DNA of 20,596 bases from a virus, in the IMG/VR virus record IMGVR_UViG_3300017783_000271, positions 1 to 20,596 of that record; one strand, given 5' to 3'. The notes beneath the pieces were generated by a model. That model searched no databases. It had not been told where the DNA came from and saw only the letters and a program-made list of their open reading frames with translations. Positions 1 to 5,571 of this stretch are shown in pieces. The position numbers and the translations under genes are program-made. The number at the start of each line of letters is the position of its first letter. The stretch's first letter is position 1.

Positions 1-107
1 CTACCTGACTTCGCTGGTGCTTCTCCTCGTTTTCGCTTTGCGTGGATATTTGCGTAGAGACCGCGCTTTGCTTCACAGAGTTCTTTTAGTTCTTTATAAT
101 CTCTCAT
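1..107 (-). CDS. Small basic protein, N-terminal part (partial)
   Basis: From ATG 107-105 the frame stays open to the window edge for 35 residues: MRDYKELKELCEAKRGLYA, then NIHAKRKRGEAPAKSG. The GLYANIHAKRKRGE-x-PAK motif is one I recognise from short, highly basic uncharacterised proteins that recur in marine T4-like phages. No function is known to me. The KRKR-type cluster could bind nucleic acid or an acidic protein partner, which is inference. It starts 28 bases after gp16 and precedes the expected place of gp17, the large terminase, which would lie beyond the window. No strong ribosome binding site is visible. Confidence 0.65.
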   Translation of the reverse strand, partial: MRDYKELKELCEAKRGLYANIHAKRKRGEAPAKSG

Positions 108-132
108 GACAACCGACGAGGGTGTACGAGAT

Positions 133-140
133 TATTTAGC
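133..140 (-). promoter_or_regulatory. Possible variant late promoter GCTAAATA at the gp16 stop
   Basis: GCTAAATA on the minus strand contains the gp16 TAA stop (138-136) at octamer positions 3-5, the same register as the two perfect octamers in this window. It differs from (N)ATAAATA by C for A at position 2. It lies 26 bases before the next ATG. Confidence 0.3.
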
Positions 141-555
141 GTTTACCCCCACTCATATCCTTAAGCATCTTTTGAAGCTCCGCTGTAGATCCTACAAACA
201 TAGCGTTGTTGGTAACCTTGGATGGTCCTTTCTTATCCTCGTCAAGATCCTTCATCTTCTTATGAAGGTCAGCAAGTTTGTCTGTCATGTCTGCGACGTG
301 CTTCATTGCCGCTACAGCGACTTCATACGCTCTTGGGTGCCCACTCTCCTGAGCGACCTCTAAGGCACCGTTAACCGCCTCCTGACCCTTGTCTATGAGG
401 GAGTACAATTCGGTACGTGTATATCTGTAATCTTTTTCACGATCTTCAGCATCAACCTTAGGTGGTTGTGGTTTAGATGGTTTGGATTCCTCAACAACTT
501 CAGCACTAATGTTAAGGATTTCCTCCATGTTTTCTTCTAGGTTACTCATAACCAT
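136..555 (-). CDS. 16: Terminase small subunit gp16
   Basis: The 139-residue protein corresponds to T4 gp16 (164 residues), which regulates the gp17 packaging motor and helps recognise concatemeric DNA. It has an N-terminal MEEILNI segment, a Pro/Lys-rich linker (25-33), then a central helical part with RYTRTELYSLIDKGQEAV and PRAYEVAVAAMKHVADMTDKL separated by one short turn, the oligomerisation coiled-coil region of the family. The C-terminal part is basic (DEDKKGPSK, MSGGKR). Two starts are possible. ATG 555 has AAGGG five bases upstream and overlaps gp15 by 10 bases. ATG 549 gives the classic ATGA overlap with the gp15 stop and a more family-like MSNLEENMEEI start. I list the longer form. 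Confidence 0.85.
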   Translation of the reverse strand: MVMSNLEENMEEILNISAEVVEESKPSKPQPPKVDAEDREKDYRYTRTELYSLIDKGQEAVNGALEVAQESGHPRAYEVAVAAMKHVADMTDKLADLHKKMKDLDEDKKGPSKVTNNAMFVGSTAELQKMLKDMSGGKR

Positions 556-1343
556 TCAATCCCTTCGTTAAATCCAAAGTCATCTGCGGATGTTACTAGC
601 AAATCATCTGCTGCATCGATGTTGCCATCTTCGTTGATATCTACTTTTGCTTTGGGTGTGTATGTTCTTGTAGCAATTCTTCTATTAACAGCGAGATCTC
701 CAATTGTCTCGTGAATAATTGCTTTCTTGATAATATCAGAAGTACTATAAGGACCGTAGAGGTAAGACTTCATAGTGAAGTTTAAAATATATGTAATGGA
801 TCTTCTATCCATAAAACTATCATCCCACTCATCCTCGCTACTGATGTTGTTAAGAACAATAGCAATATCTTTTTTCTCGTTCATTTCAGGTATCATGTTG
901 AGAGTAACAGACAATGATGGTTGAAAGTATGGTAGTATTTGTTCTACAATCTGCAAAGCATCGTCTTGAGATTTAGCAATAACTCCTAATTCAAAACTTA
1001 TATTATAAGGAACAGGAACATACTGCACTTTGACTTCATTGCCATTATCAGCAACGATTGTTTTATATTTTTGAATTGGTGATGTCTTACGGGAAGAATC
1101 ATAATCTATACTTGTCATCTCAAAATAGATGCGTGGCACAGTCATCGCCACTTTTGATGAAGAATTATCCGTAAGGCGAACTAAAAATTTTTGTTTAGGT
1201 CCGTATGCTAGAGGTACTTTTGTTTCCTCCAACACAGAACCATCGTTGGGATCAGTGCTTCTCAATGTAATATTATTGAAAAGAGTACCAAACGCAATAA
1301 TATTCTTGCGAACAATTTGATTATAAAAATGTGATCCTAACAT
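546..1343 (-). CDS. 15: Tail sheath terminator gp15 with a C-terminal EF-hand-like loop
   Basis: This 265-residue protein matches T4 gp15 (272 residues), which caps the tail tube and sheath and joins the tail to the neck. Landmarks are MLGSHFYNQIVRKNIIAFG at the N-terminus, KVPLAYGPKQKFLVRL (42-57), PRIYFEM (70-76) and VPVPYNISFEL (109-119). The last 35 residues carry D235-I-N-E-D-G-N-I-D-A-A-D246, which has acidic or amide side chains at loop positions 1, 3, 5, 9 and 12 with Gly at 6 and Ile at 8, the layout of an EF-hand or dockerin calcium loop. Its ATG shares a base with the gp14 stop, and its TGA overlaps the start of gp16. Confidence 0.87.
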   Translation of the reverse strand: MLGSHFYNQIVRKNIIAFGTLFNNITLRSTDPNDGSVLEETKVPLAYGPKQKFLVRLTDNSSSKVAMTVPRIYFEMTSIDYDSSRKTSPIQKYKTIVADNGNEVKVQYVPVPYNISFELGVIAKSQDDALQIVEQILPYFQPSLSVTLNMIPEMNEKKDIAIVLNNISSEDEWDDSFMDRRSITYILNFTMKSYLYGPYSTSDIIKKAIIHETIGDLAVNRRIATRTYTPKAKVDINEDGNIDAADDLLVTSADDFGFNEGIEWL

Positions 1344-2470
1344 TAGATGCTATCCGTAAAGTTACCAAATTCACCGAATGGATTACCTTCTGTCCAATCG
1401 ATAATTTCATCAGCTTCATCTTCGATTTCACGATTTTGATCGTAAGAAGCAGAACTCGTATTATTTAGAGTGTCAAATGTCTCAGGAGACCAGGTGGCAC
1501 CTGAAGTTAGTCCAGTGACTACTTCAGCAGTAGTAAAGGTTCCTGTTCGGTTGTAGACTTCAAGAGCTCTGGTTGTGTTATCCCAGGACTTAACTTCTGC
1601 TCTGTTATCTTTGGGGGAATAATCAATCGTGATAGTAGGTGCAGAACTATAACCGCTCCCACCACTGGTGATAGCAATGCCGTTAACAATGCCAGTAGAA
1701 CTAACCGTAGCAGTAGCTGTCGCACCTGTACCACCTCCTCCTGTAATAGTTACTGATGGTGGTGTAGCAACTTTATAATGCGATCCTCCATCTGTGAGAA
1801 CAATTGAATTAACTGTGTCGTTATCAATTGTTGCTGTTGCTTTTGCTAAGAATTCATCACCAACAATTTCTTCTCCAACAACAAAATCTCCAGACCCACC
1901 AGGGTCCATGAATAGTCTAATAGAACTATCGAAGAGTTGTTCTACTGCATCAATCTCAGCAACACCAGTATCAAAGTCATCACTACCGACTTCGTAGATC
2001 TCAGCAGTGATAGCATAGAATTGGATCTTACCAAACTGATAGAATGGTTGTTCCTTCTCTACAAATTTAATCTCGTAGATATCTTTTGTTAGTGCAAAGT
2101 ACAGCAAGTCTCCCTCATTGGGTCTACTGGTAACAGTAAGATTGGGACTGTGCTCAGACACCTCTTCATCCCATCGTCTTGTAGACACACGGAAGATTAC
2201 TTCATCTGAAATACGAAGACCAAACTTACTTACAAATTCTGCACCATCTCCAAAACCTGTTACGTTTTGTAGTAACATTTCAATTTGGAATTGTTCTTGA
2301 TACTTAGAGTATCTAACTTCTTCTAGTGTGTTATCTTGTAGAATAGTTCTTGGTAAGTAGTAAATGTCAGATCCAAAAAGCTTGATCTGTTCATCCACTA
2401 AATCTTGATACAGACCTTGCTCGCCTGCATCACCTTGATAATACGTTGGAAAATAGGGACTAGTAGGCAT
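1343..2470 (-). CDS. 14: Neck protein gp14 with an inserted GSGY beta domain
   Basis: This 375-residue protein is the T4 gp14 neck component. Residues 1-165 hold the family core (SPYFPTYYQGDAGEQGLYQDLVDEQ broken at Y, then DIYYLPR, YQEQFQIEMLLQN, DEVIFRVSTRRW and PNEGDLLYF), and the C-terminus has EIEDEADEIIDWTE with NPFGEFGNF. T4 gp14 is 256 residues; the extra length lies mainly in residues about 185-330. That part includes two GSGY-type repeats (GGSHY at 228-232 and GGSGY at 270-274) with TITGGGGTGATATA between them, of the same kind as in both large fibre proteins of this window. It starts one base after gp13, with GGAT before the ATG, and its TAA shares one base with the gp15 ATG, so translation is probably coupled. 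Confidence 0.85.
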   Translation of the reverse strand: MPTSPYFPTYYQGDAGEQGLYQDLVDEQIKLFGSDIYYLPRTILQDNTLEEVRYSKYQEQFQIEMLLQNVTGFGDGAEFVSKFGLRISDEVIFRVSTRRWDEEVSEHSPNLTVTSRPNEGDLLYFALTKDIYEIKFVEKEQPFYQFGKIQFYAITAEIYEVGSDDFDTGVAEIDAVEQLFDSSIRLFMDPGGSGDFVVGEEIVGDEFLAKATATIDNDTVNSIVLTDGGSHYKVATPPSVTITGGGGTGATATATVSSTGIVNGIAITSGGSGYSSAPTITIDYSPKDNRAEVKSWDNTTRALEVYNRTGTFTTAEVVTGLTSGATWSPETFDTLNNTSSASYDQNREIEDEADEIIDWTEGNPFGEFGNFTDSI

Positions 2471-2471
2471 T

Positions 2472-3272
2472 TTATCCGATCATATCCATAGGTGGGATTG
2501 CATACTTACTGAGAACTTCGCTTTCGATTTTCTCAATTTCTGCTAGTGCGTCTGTATATAATTCTCTGCCATTAAGAGTAACTCCACCAGGAAGTTGCAC
2601 ATTATTATATTTGATCAAGTTCATACCCCACTGTTTCTTCATAAGAGAAGTAGCATATTTTTTGACAAACATATCATTATTCATCTCTGTAGCATCTGTA
2701 GGATCAATCATCCTATGTGCCTCAATTACAAGATAGGTATCTTCTTTGAGGAATGCTTTATTGATGTCAAGATATAAACGATCACGACGCTGTGTATATC
2801 TGAACTGTTGGAACGAACCATTATTCAGAATCATATCTAGAGTTTCTAGATACTGTTTGTTCATAAAGTAGTTGACAATATCAAGAGACCCAAATGCATA
2901 TAGATCATTCAGGAACATCTGATACTCAACACCAAAGAGATTGGATCTAATTGAGTTGCTGACTAAACCAAAAACTTTACTAATACCAACTACATGATCT
3001 GGGATAGGAATATAGTTGGTAGATTCTTCCCAGTCTGTTGTTCCAGATGATGTAGTTGACTTACCATTGAAACGAGTTATGTCATCGGCAGTGATTTCAT
3101 GCCTCATGAAACATCTCTCCATGCCGTTGTAGCAGTTCTCTTGGAAGAACTGATACGTGTCATCAATAACGTTATCAACTTGATTGTCATCGATATTTAC
3201 TTGCAAGACAGGCTCACCCAACTGTCTCTTACAATAAGTTATAAGATCAGTCCTTGAGTTTGGAGATGCCAT
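2472..3272 (-). CDS. 13: Neck protein gp13 (head-tail connector)
   Basis: This 266-residue protein corresponds to T4 gp13, which with gp14 forms the neck that closes the filled head and accepts the tail. The N-terminus, MASPNSRTDLITYCKRQLG followed by VLQVNIDDNQV and IDDTYQFFQENC, is the pattern I know from T4-like marine phages, and the C-terminal half has the helix region YATSLMKKQWGMNL. T4 gp13 is 309 residues, so this form is shorter. I chose ATG 3272-3270. An in-frame TTG at 3281 would add three residues and sits closer to AAGGGA, so it cannot be fully excluded. gp14 begins one base after its TAA, and gene order 13-14-15-16 matches T4. Confidence 0.85.
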   Translation of the reverse strand: MASPNSRTDLITYCKRQLGEPVLQVNIDDNQVDNVIDDTYQFFQENCYNGMERCFMRHEITADDITRFNGKSTTSSGTTDWEESTNYIPIPDHVVGISKVFGLVSNSIRSNLFGVEYQMFLNDLYAFGSLDIVNYFMNKQYLETLDMILNNGSFQQFRYTQRRDRLYLDINKAFLKEDTYLVIEAHRMIDPTDATEMNNDMFVKKYATSLMKKQWGMNLIKYNNVQLPGGVTLNGRELYTDALAEIEKIESEVLSKYAIPPMDMIG

Positions 3273-3279
3273 TACACAC

Positions 3280-3317
3280 AAAAAATCCCTTCATACCTAT
3301 TTAGGAAGAAGGGATTT
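3280..3317 (-). terminator. Intrinsic terminator / leader hairpin between the oxygenase gene and gp13
   Basis: GAAGGGATTT (3308-3317) and AAATCCCTTC (3283-3292) form a perfect 10-bp stem, with an inner CCTA/TAGG stem (3296-3299 with 3302-3305). On the minus strand it ends in a six-T run (3285-3280). It would stop RNA coming from the oxygenase gene. The same 3' arm carries AAGGGA, the only ribosome-binding-like sequence before gp13, about 13 bases from its ATG. Confidence 0.75.
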
Positions 3318-3319
3318 GG

Positions 3320-3327
3320 TATTTATT
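3320..3327 (-). promoter_or_regulatory. Late promoter AATAAATA for the neck and packaging genes
   Basis: AATAAATA on the minus strand matches the relaxed (N)ATAAATA late octamer reported for T4-like cyanophages. It begins at the last base of the oxygenase stop codon (TAA, 3329-3327). The predicted start, about 6 bases on, is near 3314, inside the first arm of the hairpin at 3283-3317. It is placed to drive gp13, gp14, gp15 and gp16. Confidence 0.55.
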
Positions 3328-3980
3328 TAAAGTTCTATCATATTTGATTCTGGATATCTTTTAATAAAGATGTCGTAGCATTCTTCAGTTACTATATCAA
3401 ATGCTATTGTGATTCTAGTTTGTTTTTTCGGAACAGGATCTGTATAATGTTTAACAAAACTGGGGAACATAGTCATTTTGTTAACAATATTTTCAGATTC
3501 CCATAATTCATCTGTAAGGGGATGGATGTAATATGTTGATGTTCCGTCTACATCCAAACAAAAATTACCAGAAAGATACGAATAAGGATCTCCAGAATGT
3601 CTATGGGCAAACATCTTTTCTTTTTCCCTCATTACATTTGCCCAACATTGTACGTAATACTTATCTGATTCTAATTTTTGACCAAAAGCGTTTAAGTATA
3701 ATTGATGGCAGTTCTTAATCGCTTCTTTTAAATTTTTGGCATTTTCAAAGTTGAGAAGATTGTAATCATTTGATCTTGAGGTTAAACTATTTTTTCCCAT
3801 ACGAGTTCCCCAATCACTAAAAAATTTATTATCATTGATAATTTTAGATTCTTTAAAGAGTATCTCTTTTTTGAGTAAATCAAACTCATTGCTATCATCC
3901 ATCACTTCTACTTCTGCTACAACATAGTTTAAACTAGGAGCAAAAAAAGTTTTGCCCTCTTGAGAAAAATTATGAAACAT
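3327..3980 (-). CDS. Predicted 2-oxoglutarate/Fe(II)-dependent oxygenase
   Basis: The 217-residue protein fits the small phage 2OG-Fe(II) oxygenase group (TIGR02466/PF13759 type). These enzymes use iron, oxygen and 2-oxoglutarate to hydroxylate a substrate. Visible landmarks are a strand CWANV (112-116), AHRHSGD (125-131), YLSGNFCLDVD (135-145), then MFPSFVKHYTDPV (171-183) and QTRITIAFDI (187-196). By family knowledge the candidate iron ligands are H126 or H128 and H178, and R189 is the likely 2-oxoglutarate anchor. The substrate cannot be read from sequence. It is the only obvious enzyme in the window and is flanked by terminators on both sides, with its own sigma70-type promoter. ATG 3980-3978 follows the terminator U-run directly, so the leader has no Shine-Dalgarno sequence. 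A later start at residue 27 would remove part of the first strand and seems less likely. The local sequence is very AT-rich. Confidence 0.82.
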   Translation of the reverse strand: MFHNFSQEGKTFFAPSLNYVVAEVEVMDDSNEFDLLKKEILFKESKIINDNKFFSDWGTRMGKNSLTSRSNDYNLLNFENAKNLKEAIKNCHQLYLNAFGQKLESDKYYVQCWANVMREKEKMFAHRHSGDPYSYLSGNFCLDVDGTSTYYIHPLTDELWESENIVNKMTMFPSFVKHYTDPVPKKQTRITIAFDIVTEECYDIFIKRYPESNMIEL

Positions 3981-4008
3981 AAAAAATGAGGGTTTAAACC
4001 CTCATTTT
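3981..4008 (-). terminator. Intrinsic terminator after the coiled-coil gene
   Basis: Positions 3983-4008 are a perfect 26-base palindrome: arms AAAATGAGGG and CCCTCATTTT around TTTAAA. Read on the minus strand it is followed by a six-T run (3986-3981), the standard form of a rho-independent terminator. It lies 20 bases past the stop of the 65-residue gene and ends directly at the ATG of the oxygenase gene. Confidence 0.8.
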
Positions 4009-4032
4009 ATCAAACTGTTTTAAAAATGTCAA
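4004..4032 (-). promoter_or_regulatory. Strong sigma70-type promoter upstream of the oxygenase gene
   Basis: On the minus strand TTGACA (4032-4027, a perfect -35) is followed by exactly 17 bases and TAAAAT (4009-4004, five of six matches to TATAAT). Transcription should start near 3997, inside the palindrome at 3983-4008, so this RNA would lack the 5' arm of that hairpin. Such host-sigma promoters drive early genes in T4-like phages, in contrast to the late octamers around it. Confidence 0.65.
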
Positions 4033-4226
4033 CTATCAGATGGTGTTTCTTCTGTAGATGCTTCTTCCTCAGGTTTGTCTTCTAGAAGACCTAGAGTTTC
4101 TAGACCGCCTTCTAGTTTAATCTTATACTCTTTTGCTTTAATAAGGTTTGCTTCGAGTTCAACAATTTGCTTTTCGGTTGTAGCAATTTGCTCTTCAAAG
4201 TTTGTTTTGAGTTGTGCTGGATCCAT
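4029..4226 (-). CDS. 65-residue coiled-coil protein, possible gp57A-like fibre chaperone
   Basis: From ATG 4226-4224 the protein begins MDPAQLKTNFEEQ, followed by an uninterrupted helix to about residue 48 with heptad-spaced I, L and A residues (IATTEKQIVELEANLIKAKEYKIKLEG, broken here into its main turns), then an acidic, disordered tail rich in E, S and T. No membrane segment is seen. T4 gp57A, a 79-residue chaperone for trimerising tail fibres, has the same plan: short coiled coil plus acidic tail. I see no clear residue-level homology, so this is an analogy from shape and position just downstream of the fibre genes. A GTG codon at 4235 could add three residues, but neither start has a good ribosome binding site. 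The TGA stop (4031-4029) lies inside the -35 box of the next promoter. Confidence 0.62.
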   Translation of the reverse strand: MDPAQLKTNFEEQIATTEKQIVELEANLIKAKEYKIKLEGGLETLGLLEDKPEEEASTEETPSDS

Positions 4227-4254
4227 GGTTATCACATGTAATTGTGTATAATAT

Positions 4255-4262
4255 TATTTATA
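4255..4262 (-). promoter_or_regulatory. T4-type late promoter TATAAATA
   Basis: An exact TATAAATA octamer on the minus strand lies 29 bases before ATG 4226. The expected start is near 4249, giving a leader of about 23 bases. The TAA stop of the 88-residue gene (4260-4258) is positions 3-5 of the octamer, the same register as at 5572-5579. It would drive the coiled-coil gene, and the terminator at 3981-4008 would end that transcript. Confidence 0.72.
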
Positions 4263-4524
4263 TACCCATACACTCTTCACAATCTTCTCCATTCAAAGTT
4301 TTTAGTTCCTGACATGCATCATTTGGTGATGGTATAGCATTTCTAATCATTTTCAATTCATCTTGCTCTTCCAGTTTTAATTGAGGATCGATAATTTGAT
4401 CCTCAATTTGTTTTTCGATAAAGATCAAAAAATCATAATTTTCATGCCTATCTCTGCGAATTTTTTCGCATTGATCGTCGGTTAAACTGGCGTAATATAC
4501 CAGATCTTCTACTGTAAGTTCCAT
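4258..4524 (-). CDS. 88-residue acidic protein of unknown function
   Basis: I do not recognise this protein. It is acidic and predicted mostly helical, with charged stretches at 16-30 (DDQCEKIRRDRHENY) and 39-60. The C-terminus carries C71 and a CEEC pair (82-85), with C19 as a fourth cysteine, so metal or disulfide chemistry is possible but not shown. It starts nine bases after the stop of the 266-residue gene without a clear ribosome binding site, and its TAA (4260-4258) is part of a late promoter octamer. Steady codon use and tight packing support it being real. A perfect inverted repeat lies inside it. A role in fibre assembly is possible only by neighbourhood. Confidence 0.6.
   Translation of the reverse strand: MELTVEDLVYYASLTDDQCEKIRRDRHENYDFLIFIEKQIEDQIIDPQLKLEEQDELKMIRNAIPSPNDACQELKTLNGEDCEECMGI
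4379..4408. repeat. Perfect 11-bp inverted repeat inside the 88-residue gene
   Basis: AATTGAGGATC (4379-4389) is the exact reverse complement of GATCCTCAATT (4398-4408), with an 8-base loop. It could fold in RNA from either strand. On the plus strand it is followed by TTTGTTTTT and so looks like an intrinsic terminator for antisense RNA. On the minus (coding) strand no U-run follows directly. Confidence 0.7.
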
Positions 4525-4533
4525 AATTTTTAA

Positions 4534-5334
4534 TTAGAAATAATCCATTTTGATTGATGGTCGCTGGCTGACGGTGGCAGATGGTGAGTCAGAACAACTA
4601 GATCCACCAGCGTCTGTTCTCCTGTACCTAGAACCATTTCCATTTACTACTCTTGCCTGTCCATCGTTCCGATACCTGTTTTGATTTTGGGCAGTACAAT
4701 ATTCAATACAAATATTATTTGATCCATTCCATTCAAATGGAGTAGAGAAAGTAAATGTTTGTTCACCCGTGGATTGCCATTGTGATACGTCAGTGCCATT
4801 GGCAATAGAATACACTGTTGTTTTTGATTCTCCAGATATTGGAGATGCATCCGCACCCTTAGCAGCTGTTGTGTGGAATAATCTTATGTTAAGACCACGA
4901 GCAGAATAACTATTGCTAATTGCATTAGTAACATAGTGCTTCAAATTTCTAAAAATAGCACCATCTTCTACTGAACTTAAATCATCTGTATCATAAACAC
5001 TTTGGAAGATGTTTCTTCTAAACCAGATATTAATAGGATGTCCCTGTGAGTAGGTTCCATTGGAAGTACTTGAACTCCATCCAAACTCATACGTACCAGA
5101 TGGTTGAGAGAAAGATGATTTTGTTTGATAAGTTCCATCTCCTCTAGAGATGTATAGTTTATCATCACTATCATTAAAGTATATCTCTCCCGCTTCAGTT
5201 GAGGAAGCAGCTGGCAGAGTAGCATTAGTAACAACAGGAAGAACCAACCTATTGGGTTCCATTCTCGTATTTCCAAATGTTAAGGCAGTAGTTCCTCCCG
5301 TATTTTGGAATGAGTTAACTTTTAAAACTGACAT
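4534..5334 (-). CDS. 266-residue putative distal fibre / receptor-binding protein
   Basis: Residues 1-70 form the same attachment-like module as the 66-residue neighbour (MSVLKVNSFQN, GEIYFN, KLYISRGDGTYQ). Residues about 92-266 form a separate beta domain: an N-terminal strand IWFRRNIFQSVYDTDDL with DGAIFRNL, then W-Q-S-T-G, TFTFSTPFEWNGSNNICIEYC (196-213), DAGGSSC (241-247) and RPS-I-K (258-262). The order W, F-x-T/S-PF-x-W-x-G-x-N-I-x-I-E-x-C, D-x-G-x-x-C, RP resembles a beta-sandwich domain in secreted Bacteroidetes surface proteins, as I recall it. The layout, module then distal domain, suits a receptor-binding tip or decoration. Cys 209, 213 and 247 could form a disulfide or metal site. 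It follows the 66-residue gene after a 4-base gap, with a weak GTGGA before the ATG. Confidence 0.7.
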   Translation of the reverse strand: MSVLKVNSFQNTGGTTALTFGNTRMEPNRLVLPVVTNATLPAASSTEAGEIYFNDSDDKLYISRGDGTYQTKSSFSQPSGTYEFGWSSSTSNGTYSQGHPINIWFRRNIFQSVYDTDDLSSVEDGAIFRNLKHYVTNAISNSYSARGLNIRLFHTTAAKGADASPISGESKTTVYSIANGTDVSQWQSTGEQTFTFSTPFEWNGSNNICIEYCTAQNQNRYRNDGQARVVNGNGSRYRRTDAGGSSCSDSPSATVSQRPSIKMDYF

Positions 5335-5338
5335 TTTT

Positions 5339-5539
5339 TTATTTCCACTCAGAACCAGTATAGAAACTTAATTTTCCTGTATTGTTATTATAAATGATTT
5401 CACCTTTTACTGGACTAGAAGGAGTTCCATTGAAGACAGGAACCTTGCATCTATTCATATTCACCCTTCCAGAACCGTCGATAGTAAAAGCTTCAGTTCC
5501 GTTTAAGTTTTGTACTGTTGATAGTTTTAATGTAGACAT
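5339..5539 (-). CDS. 66-residue fibre-module protein, paralogue of the next gene's N-terminus
   Basis: The protein is similar along its length to the first 70 residues of the following 266-residue protein: MS-T/V-LK-L/V-S/N at 1-7, QN at 10-11, A-F/L-T-I/F, an N-R-x-x-x-P-V turn near 29-35, and GEI-Y/F-N-x-x-x-x-KL near 46-57. It ends at EWK, just where the other continues into a large domain. The MSTLK-type N-terminus is one I associate with small tail-fibre or adaptor proteins of marine phages. It is either a complete short adaptor or a truncated duplicate. Its leader from the late promoter at 5572-5579 is about 27 bases and shows no clear Shine-Dalgarno sequence. The stop lies four bases before the next ATG. 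Confidence 0.68.
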   Translation of the reverse strand: MSTLKLSTVQNLNGTEAFTIDGSGRVNMNRCKVPVFNGTPSSPVKGEIIYNNNTGKLSFYTGSEWK

Positions 5540-5571
5540 TTGATATTTTACAAAAGTAAACTGCTTTTTAA

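Noticed and set aside
1519-1734. A Leu-rich 71-codon minus-strand frame inside gp14, resembling a membrane protein
   Set aside because: It is an alternative frame of the GSGY insert, whose repeated Gly/Thr codons read as Leu/Val in another frame. No start signal supports it.
3270-3281. TTG codon at 3281 as the start of gp13
   Set aside because: It is closer to the AAGGGA sequence, but the three extra residues (MCV) do not fit the usual MAS-type gp13 start, and ATG 3272 is available. Kept only as an alternative.
4647-5276. Minus-strand overlapping frames of 69 and 99 codons inside the 266-residue gene
   Set aside because: They are out-of-frame products rich in Leu, Met and Ile without recognisable features, while the main frame has clear domains.
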